64,000 nt of DNA from Methanocorpusculum sp. (GTDB lineage Archaea; Halobacteriota; Methanomicrobia; Methanomicrobiales; Methanocorpusculaceae): positions 1 to 64,000 of the forward strand of contig DALTWK010000001.1 of the NCBI GenBank assembly GCA_029987115.1, read 5' to 3'. Made by a program: the position numbers and the translations under genes. The notes below the pieces were generated by a model that worked only from the letters and a program-made list of their open reading frames with translations, was not told the DNA's origin and did no database searches. Of this stretch, positions 15,595 through 24,557 are shown piece by piece; position 1 is the first letter of the stretch; the number at the start of each line of letters is the position of its first letter.

Positions 15595-18183
15595 TCACCC
15601 GAGATACTCCCGTACCAGTTTCTGATGTTTGGTAACAGTCCCTTCGCTGACACCGGTTTCCTTTGAAATTTGCGGAACAGGAAGATTAACGAAACGCTCG
15701 GGATTAGCGAAACCTGCTGCATCATATTTCTTTAATGTGACTGCCGGAATCTTTGCTTCTTTCATGCGGTCGAGATTAACTTTTCTTGCAGCGTCAGCAA
15801 GAAGTTTCGTTGCCTCGTCTTCGGTGAATTTTGCAGCAAGCAATGTTTCAATCGAAAGGACAGAAAAATCTGCCAAGGAACTGCATCCGGTATCAAAGAG
15901 TGCCTTAATAATTTTGCTCTTGCTCCGGCCTTTTCTGAACCCAATATATGGAGTGACAAATTTCTTGAGTTCAGCACGCTTCTTTAAAGTAATCTGAATC
16001 TTTTCACATTCTATCTGCAGGAGTTCTGCCTCAGCTTTAGAGATTGAGAGGAGTTCTGCGAGACGGTCGACAGTCTTTGCTGCAATATCATAGACGCTGT
16101 AGAGATGAACTGCATAGAGTTTGTCAATAAATGCATCATTCATCTGAGGAATCATCTGCAGAAGTTCTTTGTTGCTGTCGATGTGATTGCAGACCGGACA
16201 GCCGAATTTCCAGGGAGCTGCGCCTTTTCTGATTAGATTGATATGATGAACACCATGTTTTTCGCATATCTCATCAGTTTTCACAGCATATCCCCACATA
16301 GTCGGAGGAAGACCAACATTGAAGGTACAGTCAGGATATCCGGTACACCCGATGAATTGCTTGGTCACACCGATGTGCTTAATCTGGAGCGGTTTTCCGC
16401 AGACCGGACATGGACCGAGAAGATCGGTTTCACGGGTGCGGTTCATAATCTCATCTCCTATGCTCTTCTCATTCTTTTCAAGCGAGTCGAAGATTTCCGA
16501 GAGCATGGAACGTGATTCAGAGAGAACAGCATCCAGCTGTTTGGTTCCGGCCGCAATATCCTGCATGTGAACTTCAAGAGTCTGTGTCATTGCCGGTGCG
16601 GTGATGGTTTCTGCATATTCCTCAAGGGTTTCGGTAACCGCCCTGCCAATTAAGGTCGGTTTCATTGGATTACCCTCGATGTATTTTCTTCCCATCAGTT
16701 TAGTGATGACATCAGCACGTGTTGACTTGGTACCAAGTCCCAGTTCCTCCATCCTCTGGACAAGAGCACTCTGAGAATACCGTGCCGGCGGTTTGGTCTC
16801 CTTTTCCTCCATGTCCTTTTCAGTTAAGGGAAGTCTTTCGCCAACAGAAACAATTGGGAGGATATTTTCCTCTGCTTTACTGTACGGATAGACTTTCTTC
16901 CATCCAGGAACGAGGAGCCTCCCGCCGGTTGCCGTATATGGTTCTCCTGCCGCAGACAGATTCACCTTCATGGTTTCCCATTCTGCATCAATGGAGACTG
17001 TTGCAAGGAATCTACGGACAATAAACTCATAGAGTTTCCAGGTAACCGGATCCATCTGCTGCGGAACAGCGGTTCCAGTAGGATAGATTGGCGGGTGGTC
17101 AGTAGTCTCTTTCTTACCCCGTGTCGGAACAGGACGGCGGTGCTCTTTAACATAAACTACATCCTCTTTGAAATACCCGTGAGCGAAGACATTAAGCTGC
17201 TCGGTAATATCCAAGCTCTTTGGATATGTGGTATTGTCAGTTCTTGGATAAGAGATGAAACCGTTCATATAGAGCTCTTCGGCACGGTTCATTGCAGAGG
17301 CAGCAGAAATCCCGAGCCGTCCGGCGCCGACAATTAAGGAGGTTGTATCGAGCGGTGTTGGAGCACGGTCTGTTTTCTTTCCGGTGATGACTTCAGTTAC
17401 GGTGAGCGGTTCTTTGGTAGCTTCGTAAGCCGCTTTTGCCTCGGCCTTGTTCGTGAATCTTCCGTGAACATGACGTGCTTCGATACTATCGGAACCTTTC
17501 GCGGTTTTCAGAGTCAGCATCCAGTACTTTTCCGGTACAAATGCTTCGATTTCCCGCTCACGGTCGACAATCATAGCAAGCGTCGGACTCTGCACCCTTC
17601 CTACTGATAAGACGTTTCCGGCGCTACGGTGGGCAGCAAGCGTGAGGAAACGCGTTAAGGATGCTCCCCACACCAGATCGATAATCTGACGGGATTTCCC
17701 AGATGCAGCAAGATTTTCATCAAGCCCTCGGGCATCGCGAATCGAGGTAAGAATCTCATCTTTGGTGATAGCAGAGAAACGGGCGCGGTAAATCGGCACC
17801 TTGGCATTTACCTGTTTAATGAGTTCAACTGCCTCTTTTCCGATGAGTTCTCCTTCACGGTCAAAATCGGTTGCAATGGTGACACGGCTGCATTTCCGTG
17901 CTGCAGACTGCATCATGCCGACAATCTTCTTTTCCGTCGGTTCCGTGATGATTCCTGCATCAATCAAAGAACGTGGCGGATGCTCTGCGGAACGCCAATT
18001 AGCATACCCTTTTTCGAAGTCAAGTTCCACCACGTGGCCACGGAGACCCATCACAATATTGTCACCGACTAAGTATTGAACGACATTTCCGTCACGCTTC
18101 TGCTGAACTTTCTCCTGTGGACTGGAAAGGAAAGCTGCTATACGCTCGGCAACGATGTTCTTTTCGGCGATGATTAAATGCAA
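15595..18183 (-). CDS. topA: DNA topoisomerase I (type IA), TTG start
   Basis: 862 residues from TTG at 18183, which gives the conserved MHLIIAEKN start and lies one base after the gatB stop; an ATG at 18225 would overlap gatB by 41 bp and add 14 unrelated residues. The TOPRIM acidic triad is at about D106, D108 and E110 (ATDFDREGE), the catalytic tyrosine is Y312 in FISYPRTD, and a Cys4 zinc finger (CPVCGKP...CTGYPDC) follows near residue 610. A second Cys pair and a helix-hairpin-helix-like C-terminal region (about 700-860) come after. It relaxes negative supercoils or decatenates single-strand-containing DNA. Confidence 0.93.
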   Translation of the reverse strand: MHLIIAEKNIVAERIAAFLSSPQEKVQQKRDGNVVQYLVGDNIVMGLRGHVVELDFEKGYANWRSAEHPPRSLIDAGIITEPTEKKIVGMMQSAARKCSRVTIATDFDREGELIGKEAVELIKQVNAKVPIYRARFSAITKDEILTSIRDARGLDENLAASGKSRQIIDLVWGASLTRFLTLAAHRSAGNVLSVGRVQSPTLAMIVDREREIEAFVPEKYWMLTLKTAKGSDSIEARHVHGRFTNKAEAKAAYEATKEPLTVTEVITGKKTDRAPTPLDTTSLIVGAGRLGISAASAMNRAEELYMNGFISYPRTDNTTYPKSLDITEQLNVFAHGYFKEDVVYVKEHRRPVPTRGKKETTDHPPIYPTGTAVPQQMDPVTWKLYEFIVRRFLATVSIDAEWETMKVNLSAAGEPYTATGGRLLVPGWKKVYPYSKAEENILPIVSVGERLPLTEKDMEEKETKPPARYSQSALVQRMEELGLGTKSTRADVITKLMGRKYIEGNPMKPTLIGRAVTETLEEYAETITAPAMTQTLEVHMQDIAAGTKQLDAVLSESRSMLSEIFDSLEKNEKSIGDEIMNRTRETDLLGPCPVCGKPLQIKHIGVTKQFIGCTGYPDCTFNVGLPPTMWGYAVKTDEICEKHGVHHINLIRKGAAPWKFGCPVCNHIDSNKELLQMIPQMNDAFIDKLYAVHLYSVYDIAAKTVDRLAELLSISKAEAELLQIECEKIQITLKKRAELKKFVTPYIGFRKGRSKSKIIKALFDTGCSSLADFSVLSIETLLAAKFTEDEATKLLADAARKVNLDRMKEAKIPAVTLKKYDAAGFANPERFVNLPVPQISKETGVSEGTVTKHQKLVREYLG

Positions 18184-18184
18184 G

Positions 18185-19618
18185 TTACTCTCCCAGGATT
18201 TCAGCAAGCATTGCGTGGATTTCACGCGGATCAGATTTTCCTTTCGTCTCTTTCATGACCTGTCCGACAATGAAGTTGAGTGCTCCCTTCTTTCCTGCTT
18301 TGTGATCGGCAACCGCCTGTGGATTTTTCTCAAGGATGGCTTCAACAATTCCGCGGAAACTCTCTCCGGATTCTCTTGTTAAACCAAGACGCTCGACAAT
18401 AGCTGCTGGATTTTCGCTCTTTCCTTCCTTGTGGAGAGCATCAAGCCAGACACGGAGAACTTCAACACCGGCTTTGTCGGTAATCTTCTTGTCGCGGACA
18501 AGTCCAATAAGTTCTGCGAACTGATCTGCGTGTCCCGTGACTTCGGAAACGTGCATATCACGGTAATTGAGTTCTCCCATCAGTACATCTGCGGTCCATG
18601 ATGCAGCAATAGCAGCTCCAATTCCTGCAACTTTCTCATAGAATTCAGCAAGTTTCAGATCACCAGTCAGGGTTCTTGCATGGTTGACAGCAATTCCATA
18701 CTGCTCCATGAAACGGTCACGACGTGCATCCGGAAGTTCCGGAAGAACAATGTCTTTGACCCATTCTGCAACACGGATAACCGGCAGATCCGGCTCCGGG
18801 AAATAACGGTAGTCATTTGCGGTTTCCTTCGAACGTGCAGAGGTGGTGGTTCCTTTTCCTTCCTGGAAGTGTCTTGTTTCTCTTGCGATTTCTCCGCCAC
18901 GGCGAATGAGGTTCTTCTGACGAGTAATCTCAAAGGTCAGTGCCTTTTCCACACCTTTGTAGGAGGTAATGTTCTTGATTTCAACACGCTCGTGTCCTTT
19001 GATGGAAATGTTTGCATCAACACGGAGCGATCCTTCCTTTTCCGGATCGAAGACATCGAGATATTCGAGGGTTGCCCGAAGATTGTTCAGAAGTCTTCTC
19101 GCCTCTTTCGGAGAGGAAAGTTCCGGTTCGGTAACCATTTCAATTAATGGGATACCGGAACGGTTGTAATCAACGAGGGTATACTGTCCGGTTGCTGCGG
19201 TTCCTTTGTGAACAAGTCTTCCCGGGTCTTCTTCAACGTGGATTCTGGTAAGGTTGACAACCTTCGGGTTTCCTGCGTCATCCTCGATTTCAATGTAACC
19301 GCCGAGTGCCAGTGGGTCATCTCCCATGGTAATCTGATATGCTTTGACCAGATCTGGGTAGAAGTAATTCTTACGGCAGAACTCACCCTCTTCTGGGATG
19401 TTGCAGTGAAGGGCTTTAGCAACCTTCAGTGCATACTCGACTGCTTTCTTGTTCAAAACCGGAAGTGCTCCCGGGAGACCGAGACAAACTGGACATACGT
19501 GGGTGTTTGGTGCATCAGAACGGAAATCTGCAGAACAACTGCAGAAGAGTTTCGTCTTGGTGTTCAACTGACAGTGAACTTCAAGACCGATAATGACTTT
19601 GTACTCTTCTTCGCTCAT
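18185..19618 (-). CDS. gatB: Glutamyl/aspartyl-tRNA amidotransferase subunit B
   Basis: 477 residues. GatB binds misacylated Asp-tRNA-Asn or Glu-tRNA-Gln and transfers ammonia made by GatA. Signature VIIGLEVHCQLNTKTKLFC at the N-terminus, zinc-site CSCS...CPVCLGLPG, YNRSGIPLIEMVTEP, and the C-terminal helical/YqeY-like tRNA-binding tail ending in AMLAEILGE. Its start overlaps the gatA stop by 4 bp. In archaea GatCAB mainly makes Asn-tRNA, with GatDE for Gln. Confidence 0.95.
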   Translation of the reverse strand: MSEEEYKVIIGLEVHCQLNTKTKLFCSCSADFRSDAPNTHVCPVCLGLPGALPVLNKKAVEYALKVAKALHCNIPEEGEFCRKNYFYPDLVKAYQITMGDDPLALGGYIEIEDDAGNPKVVNLTRIHVEEDPGRLVHKGTAATGQYTLVDYNRSGIPLIEMVTEPELSSPKEARRLLNNLRATLEYLDVFDPEKEGSLRVDANISIKGHERVEIKNITSYKGVEKALTFEITRQKNLIRRGGEIARETRHFQEGKGTTTSARSKETANDYRYFPEPDLPVIRVAEWVKDIVLPELPDARRDRFMEQYGIAVNHARTLTGDLKLAEFYEKVAGIGAAIAASWTADVLMGELNYRDMHVSEVTGHADQFAELIGLVRDKKITDKAGVEVLRVWLDALHKEGKSENPAAIVERLGLTRESGESFRGIVEAILEKNPQAVADHKAGKKGALNFIVGQVMKETKGKSDPREIHAMLAEILGE

Positions 19619-20898
19619 GCCTGTGCCTCCTCATATGCAAGTGCAGCATTAAGAATCGTTTCTTCGTCATATTTCCGTCCCATCAACTGAAGACCGACCG
19701 GCATGCCGTGTGCAGTGCCACAGGGGATTGATATTGCCGGAATGCCTGCAATGTTGGCTGGAACTGTCAAAATATCCGCCTGATACATCTCAAGCGGGTT
19801 TTTGGTGAGTTCTCCAAGTTTTGGAGCTACATTCGGCATAGTCGGACCGGCAAGGAAATCGCATTCCTTCAGGGCTGCTTCAAAGTCTTTTGCAATAACC
19901 TGGCGGGCATACCGTGCTTTCACATAGTATTTTCCATAGTAGCCGGCAGAAAGTGCAAAGGTTCCGAGAAGAATTCTTCTTCTGACTTCTTCGCCGAATC
20001 CCGCTGTTCTTACTTTGGTGTATGCATCATGCCACGGCATGTTCATTTCCGGTGCGATTTCTCCATAACGTACACCGTCGAATCGATCAAGGTTGGAAGA
20101 TGCTTCGCAGGTACAGGTAACGTAGTAGGAAGCCAATGCATATTTCATCGATGGGATGGAGACTTCCTTGGTTGTTGCACCGAGTTCCTCGAGTTTGGCA
20201 ATTGCTTTTCTGACAACTGCGGCAACTTCTGCATCAACACCTTCACCGAAGTACTCTTTCGGAATACCGATGACTTTTCCTTTGATATCAGCTTTGAGAC
20301 TCTCGAAATTATAGGGTTTATTCACAGAGGTGGAGTCACGTTCATCATGACCTGCGATAACACTAAACAGTTTCGCACAGTCGGTAACATTGGTTGCAAG
20401 CGGACCAATCTGTTCGAAAGAGTTGGCATATGCGATTAATCCGAATCTGCTGACACGTCCGTAGGATGGTTTCAGACCGACAATGCCACACCATGATGCT
20501 GGACAGCGAATTGAACCTCCAGTATCAGAACCCAACGCCATCGGAACAAGACCTCCAGCAACAGCAGCTGCCGATCCTCCTGAAGAACCCCCAGCTGCAC
20601 GAGTAATATCTCTCGGATTCAGTGCCGGACCAAAAGCACTATTTTCCGTTGTGGAACCCATACCAAATTCATCCATATTGGTCTTTCCTGCAATAGTTGC
20701 ACCTGCTTCCTTTAATCTGGCAACGGCAGTTGCATCATATGGCGGGATATAACCTTTGAGAATCTTTGACGCACAGGTTGTCTCAATATCTTTCGTTGAA
20801 ATATTATCTTTGACAGCAACTCTGACACCTGCCAGAATTCCCTGTTTATCCGATTGGATTTCTTTGGTACTTAGGAAAGCATTGAACTTGTCTTCCAT
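19615..20898 (-). CDS. gatA: Glutamyl/aspartyl-tRNA amidotransferase subunit A
   Basis: 427 residues. Glutaminase subunit of GatCAB, amidase-signature family. The Ser-cisSer-Lys triad is at K30 (AVKDN), S105 in the AGGSSGGS motif and S129 in GSDTGGS, with spacings of 75 and 24 that match known GatA enzymes. It is shorter than the usual 450-480 residues but complete. The start lies directly after the gatC stop and the end overlaps gatB, so the three subunits are made from one message. Confidence 0.95.
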   Translation of the reverse strand: MEDKFNAFLSTKEIQSDKQGILAGVRVAVKDNISTKDIETTCASKILKGYIPPYDATAVARLKEAGATIAGKTNMDEFGMGSTTENSAFGPALNPRDITRAAGGSSGGSAAAVAGGLVPMALGSDTGGSIRCPASWCGIVGLKPSYGRVSRFGLIAYANSFEQIGPLATNVTDCAKLFSVIAGHDERDSTSVNKPYNFESLKADIKGKVIGIPKEYFGEGVDAEVAAVVRKAIAKLEELGATTKEVSIPSMKYALASYYVTCTCEASSNLDRFDGVRYGEIAPEMNMPWHDAYTKVRTAGFGEEVRRRILLGTFALSAGYYGKYYVKARYARQVIAKDFEAALKECDFLAGPTMPNVAPKLGELTKNPLEMYQADILTVPANIAGIPAISIPCGTAHGMPVGLQLMGRKYDEETILNAALAYEEAQA

Positions 20899-21168
20899 TT
20901 AGACCACCTTCGGTGCACGGATATAACCTTCTTCGGGTTCATGGGAATTCTTCAGAGCGTCTTCTTGAGATAACGACTCTTTGACCTCATCTTCTCTGAA
21001 GACATTGGAAAGTGGGCGTTCAAGTGCCCCCTGAATCTCGAGCGTATCGAGAATATCGAAATATTCTAAAATTGCGTTGAATGAGCCTGTAAAAGCTTTC
21101 AGCTCAGATTGCGGGATGTTTAAATCCGCAAGACCGGCTATCTGTTGAACATCTTCTTCAGTAATCAT
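20899..21168 (-). CDS. gatC: Glutamyl/aspartyl-tRNA amidotransferase subunit C
   Basis: 89 residues. GatC wraps between GatA and GatB and stabilises the complex. It starts with MITEEDVQQIAGLADLNI, the typical N-terminal helix, and has the FNAILEYFDIL helix and a C-terminal EGYIRAPKVV strand. First gene of the gatCAB-topA-trmJ run; the upstream 220 bp carry no gene. Confidence 0.93.
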   Translation of the reverse strand: MITEEDVQQIAGLADLNIPQSELKAFTGSFNAILEYFDILDTLEIQGALERPLSNVFREDEVKESLSQEDALKNSHEPEEGYIRAPKVV

Positions 21169-21390
21169 GGTCCATCATAAAGTATGCTGTAGTTTATTTT
21201 ACTCTATGAAGATAAACCTGACGACACACACTCAATGAGAACAGAAAAAGCAATTCGGGGAAAAAACTCTGAAACTGAATAAAACACTACCTTTATCTAC
21301 TCATGAAACGAATTAATATTGTTCTTCTGCAAGGGGAACAATTTCTTGCAAGGGGTGGTTCCCACCCCATTTCCGTACAATATCTCTTTT

Positions 21391-21462
21391 GGGCCCGTAG
21401 CTTAGTGGTGGAGCGTTCGGCTCATAACCGACCGGTCGGGGGTTCGAACCCCTCCGGGCCCA
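21391..21462 (+). tRNA. tRNA-Met (CAU), elongator type
   Basis: Acceptor GGGCCCG/CGGGCCC, anticodon loop CTCATAA, T arm GGGGGTTCGAACCCCTC, discriminator A. The anticodon stem lacks the three G-C pairs and the acceptor lacks the A1-U72 pair seen in the initiator tRNA at 45840, so it is an elongator tRNA-Met. A tRNA-Ile with a modified CAU anticodon cannot be excluded. A GGGGTGG-TTC-CCACCCC hairpin lies just upstream at 21352-21368. Confidence 0.9.
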
Positions 21463-21517
21463 CATTTCAATGACCTAACCCAACATAGTTTTATTCTGAG
21501 CCGTCCCATAAATATAC

Positions 21518-21825
21518 GGGACTAGCCCGGGTGGCTTGGCGTCACCTGTTATCCGAAATTGTCAATACGCGGAGGGCGAAGTCTGAGGACGGTTGTGGCA
21601 GTTCTTTTGACGCAACAGAGATTCCGATGTTGATTCCTTGTCCTACAAGGTCAGCGGATAGAGTTGGCGTATCCGGAGGGATGCGTTGCTGTATTATCGT
21701 GGGCACCGGTTCAGACCCGGAAGGGAGCAGACCTACCGCGGACGTTTGGCGCCTGTAGGGTTGCGGGGCGGAGTCGGGCTTTGCTGAACAGACTGAATAT
21801 GTACTCCCTACCGAGGACGTGTCCC
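21518..21825 (+). ncRNA. Signal recognition particle RNA (7S)
   Basis: About 308 nt. The universally conserved helix 8 that binds SRP54 is at 21708-21733, with the asymmetric loop and GGAA tetraloop region (CAGACCCGGAAGGGAGCAGA). The 5' GGGAC pairs with the 3' GTCCC to close the molecule, and an Alu-like 5' domain and long helix 5 are consistent with archaeal SRP RNA. Ends are estimated from this pairing and may be off by 10-20 nt. T-rich sequence follows at 21827-21843, just before mdh. Confidence 0.9.
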
Positions 21826-21843
21826 AATCTTTTGAGTATTTTT

Positions 21844-22794
21844 ATGGCTAAAGTAACGATTATTGGCGCAACCGGACAGGTAGGAACCTATGTAGCTCAT
21901 TCTGTATCGCAGTTTCCGCACGTACAGGAAATGTGCCTATTCGGCAGGAGCGGAAATGAACAGTACCTGGAAGGGCTGGCACATGATATGACTGACTCCT
22001 TTGCTGCGCGCGGTACGGATACAAAAGTTACCTTCGGAACCGACCCGAATATTCTGCAAGGATCTGACATCATTGTTCTGACTGCAGGCATTCCAAGAAA
22101 AGCTGACCAGACGCGTTTGGATCTGGCTCTTGAGAATGCAAGAATTGTGAAAAAATATGCGGAACTAATCGGCAGAATTGTACCAGATTCGCTTCTTCTG
22201 GTGGTTACCAATCCAGTTGATATTATGACAACGGTTGCACTGAAGTACTCCGGAATGAAACAAAACCAGGTCTTCGGTCTGGGAACTCACCTGGATTCAA
22301 TGCGGCTCAAATCACGGCTTGCAAAATTCTTCAAAGTTCATGTTAGCGAAGTGCACACGAGAATTGTCGGTGAACATGGCGATACGATGGTTCCACTCTG
22401 GTCTGCCACCACCATCGGAGGTGTGCAAATTGACAATCTCTTGGGATTTGCACCGGTTGACCGGGAAAGGATGCTGGATGAAGTGAAAAACAGCGGCTCC
22501 CAGATTATCAAGGCAAAAGGCGCAACCGTCTACGGACCGGGAGACGCTATTGCTTCCCTCATCCGGACTATCGTTGAAGATGAAAATCGACTGCTGACCG
22601 TATCGACAGAAATCATTTGGGACTCATTCGAACACAAAGGCATCTGCATCAGTGTTCCGGCACGGATTACCAGAAACGGTGCATTTTCCGTGGGCATACG
22701 TATGAGCAAAGAGGAATCGGCGGCATTTATTAAATCAGTAGAACTGATTCAAAAAATCACAAATGATGTTTTCGCAGTTTTAGACAAGGAGTAA
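21844..22794 (+). CDS. mdh: Malate dehydrogenase (LDH-like family)
   Basis: 316 residues. NAD(P)-dependent interconversion of malate and oxaloacetate in the partial reductive TCA route. Glycine-rich nucleotide loop GATGQVG at 8-14; IPRKADQTR has the two arginines spaced as in malate-specific enzymes rather than the Gln of lactate dehydrogenase; VTNPVDIMT and the proton-relay IVGEHGDTMVP follow. The open frame extends upstream into the SRP RNA gene, so the ATG at 21844 is used, only 18 bp after that RNA. It is followed closely by a flavodoxin-like gene. Confidence 0.93.
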   Translation: MAKVTIIGATGQVGTYVAHSVSQFPHVQEMCLFGRSGNEQYLEGLAHDMTDSFAARGTDTKVTFGTDPNILQGSDIIVLTAGIPRKADQTRLDLALENARIVKKYAELIGRIVPDSLLLVVTNPVDIMTTVALKYSGMKQNQVFGLGTHLDSMRLKSRLAKFFKVHVSEVHTRIVGEHGDTMVPLWSATTIGGVQIDNLLGFAPVDRERMLDEVKNSGSQIIKAKGATVYGPGDAIASLIRTIVEDENRLLTVSTEIIWDSFEHKGICISVPARITRNGAFSVGIRMSKEESAAFIKSVELIQKITNDVFAVLDKE

Positions 22795-22796
22795 TC

Positions 22797-23372
22797 ATGA
22801 TTGAGTATATTATTTATGAATCAAATACCGGCCATACCAAAAGGTATGCTGAAATGCTTTCAGAAGAGGTTGGGATTCCAGCAATGCCCCTCATGGAAGC
22901 AATCCGCTCGCTTCCGCCAAGAACCGAAATTTTCTTCTTGGGCTGGATTTGCGGAGGAAAAATTTCCGGTCTGCCATTTGCCCAGCAGAGATTTTCCATT
23001 GCTGCAATCGCTGCGGTCGGCATAGTATTCCCCAATGTTGAAGTTGTAGACAAACTGATTGCCCAGAATGCACTTGATGATGGACCGACTACGCTGGAAG
23101 GACCGTTTTTCTATCTGCAGGGCGGCGTGGAACCGCAAAAACTTGGTTGGATGAAACGTAAAGTCCTGAAAATGATTGCAGGAAACATTCAGAAGAAAAC
23201 ACCTGAATCCAAAGAGGAATGGGAACTAGTTGATGCACTGACAATTGGTGCAGATTATGTTGCAAAAGAAAATCTTCAGCCGCTAATCTCATGGATAAAA
23301 GATGAGAAGGAAAATACTTCAGCCGCTGAAGAACCGGTTATTGAAGAAACTGATGAATCGGACGCTGAATAA
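22797..23372 (+). CDS. Flavodoxin-like protein
   Basis: 191 residues. The N-terminus YESNTGHTKRYAEMLSEE is a flavodoxin phosphate-binding loop (S/T-x-T-G-x-T), and FFLGWICGGKISG fits the second FMN-contact loop. The C-terminal 25 residues are a very acidic tail. AAGGAG lies about seven bases before the ATG, overlapping the end of mdh, so the two are co-translated. Likely an electron carrier or flavin reductase; partner unknown. A cluster of two glycine-rich loops and no cysteine motif argue against an iron-sulfur flavoprotein. Confidence 0.75.
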   Translation: MIEYIIYESNTGHTKRYAEMLSEEVGIPAMPLMEAIRSLPPRTEIFFLGWICGGKISGLPFAQQRFSIAAIAAVGIVFPNVEVVDKLIAQNALDDGPTTLEGPFFYLQGGVEPQKLGWMKRKVLKMIAGNIQKKTPESKEEWELVDALTIGADYVAKENLQPLISWIKDEKENTSAAEEPVIEETDESDAE

Positions 23373-23485
23373 GTTCCTGACTACCACATACTCTTTTTCC
23401 TAACACTTCCCGTTTAGAAGTAATGGTAATAATCTGGCAAGCTAGCAGATTGAGATTTTTTCAGAAAGAAAGTAAAAAAAAGTAT

Positions 23486-23743
23486 TTAGAGAAGAGTGAG
23501 GCCGTCGACCTCAACACTCTCGAGACCTGCGATGCCTTCGAAGGATGCTTTAATTTTGTCTTCTGCACCTTCGTCATCTTTGGTAACAACTGCAACTTTA
23601 AGTGCAGAGAGTCCGAATCCAATCGGTTCAACTTTAATATCGTTGACACCAATGACTTTTGCTCTGATGTCAGCCTGCATTTTTTCAAGGTCAACATCCG
23701 GGGATTCCGGCATGACTTTTAAGATAATTGCAACGTCTCCCAT
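23486..23743 (-). CDS. ef1b: Elongation factor 1-beta (aEF1B)
   Basis: 85 residues from the ATG giving MGDVAIILKVMPESP; an upstream in-frame extension would overlap the zinc-ribbon gene. It is the nucleotide-exchange factor for aEF1A, small alpha-beta sandwich fold, with VDLEKMQADI and KVEPIGFGLSALKV typical of the archaeal protein. The start follows the zinc-ribbon stop by two bases, so both are translated together, an arrangement kept in many archaea. Confidence 0.93.
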   Translation of the reverse strand: MGDVAIILKVMPESPDVDLEKMQADIRAKVIGVNDIKVEPIGFGLSALKVAVVTKDDEGAEDKIKASFEGIAGLESVEVDGLTLL

Positions 23744-23745
23744 GT

Positions 23746-23901
23746 TTATGGCCCCTGGAACCCGCATTTCGGGCATGTGTATTTAACGCTCTGCTTTCTG
23801 CACTGTGCACAGCGGTAGATAATCTCACCGCAGTCCGGGCACTTGAATTCGGTTGCCCCGCGCTCGGAAAGTGGGGCATTGCAAGATGTACATTTTGCCA
23901 T
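23746..23901 (-). CDS. Four-CxxC zinc-ribbon protein
   Basis: 51 residues with eight cysteines in four CxxC pairs (C4/C7, C21/C24, C31/C34, C43/C46), enough for two zinc sites; ends in YTCPKCGFQGP. It matches the small archaeal zinc-finger protein regularly found upstream of aEF1B (the HVO_2753 type in haloarchaea). Function is probably linked to translation or RNA binding. The stop is two bases before the aEF1B start. Confidence 0.88.
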   Translation of the reverse strand: MAKCTSCNAPLSERGATEFKCPDCGEIIYRCAQCRKQSVKYTCPKCGFQGP

Positions 23902-23934
23902 GATAGAACTCCTTAATCTATTGGCGCCATGATG

Positions 23935-24477
23935 TTATAAAAGTGTGGCACAACCAGTAGAGAGAAAAGCCGCAAGAGATTCTAGATTTCTTCCGTTGAC
24001 AACAGCAATTTTCACCGGCTTCTCGGCGGCGAGTGTGAGAAAATAGGCATCGACAAGTTCTGAATCTGTTGTGTAATCACCAGTTCGCGATTTGATGAGA
24101 AGAAGACCGGCATCGAGATGCTGTGCTGCCCATAACGCTATGGAATCCGACGTCACGTCCCAGGAATGCGGAAGCGGATCCTTTTCCCGCATAATCCGCT
24201 CTGGCAAAAGAATCTGCAGTCCATTTTCCGGAAATTCCAACGTTTCGGTTGTTTTCAGACCATAGGTCGAGAGAAATTTTCCATACCGGTTCATTGTCCG
24301 GATAGCAGCCCAATGGGCATCATCGTCGTTCAGATTTTCCGCACGGATTTTATCGGCAAATACTCCACCTCCAGGGATAAGAAGCATCGGGACTGGTGAG
24401 TTTTTCAATTCCTGGAGAACAGAGTCAGCAGAATCCAAAAGGCTTCCTCCAATTTTGACGATAATACCTGCAGTCAT
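23935..24477 (-). CDS. Amino acid kinase-family protein, possibly MfnE
   Basis: 180 residues. KIGGSLLDSAD at 8-18 is the phosphate-binding loop of the amino acid kinase fold, IPGGGVFAD near 34-42 the second glycine loop, and WDVTSDSIALWAA near 105 the nucleotide/metal segment found in the archaeal group that includes MfnE (phosphorylation step in methanofuran biosynthesis). Other kinases of this fold are larger. MfnE is an inference from that motif and the methanogen context. It is alone, 33 bp after the zinc-ribbon start in the same direction. Confidence 0.65.
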   Translation of the reverse strand: MTAGIIVKIGGSLLDSADSVLQELKNSPVPMLLIPGGGVFADKIRAENLNDDDAHWAAIRTMNRYGKFLSTYGLKTTETLEFPENGLQILLPERIMREKDPLPHSWDVTSDSIALWAAQHLDAGLLLIKSRTGDYTTDSELVDAYFLTLAAEKPVKIAVVNGRNLESLAAFLSTGCATLL

Positions 24478-24557
24478 ACCTGATTATTCTATAGCAGTAT
24501 ATCACGGTAAACTAAATAGATGTTCCTGAAAAAAAGAAAGAAAAGATAGTGAGAGGG

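Noticed and set aside
18184..18225. ATG start for topA at 18225
   Set aside because: It would overlap gatB by 41 bp and add 14 residues that do not belong to the family; the TTG at 18183 gives the conserved start.
21352..21368. GGGGTGG-TTC-CCACCCC hairpin as a terminator
   Set aside because: It is upstream of tRNA-Met with no gene ending before it on the plus strand, and no T-tract follows closely; its role is unclear.
21303..21471. ORF from ATG 21303 through the tRNA-Met gene
   Set aside because: Its second half is only the translated tRNA sequence, a common annotation artefact.
21518..21825. CDS start of malate dehydrogenase at 21664
   Set aside because: The extra codons lie within the SRP RNA and have no family similarity; the ATG at 21844 gives the conserved N-terminus.
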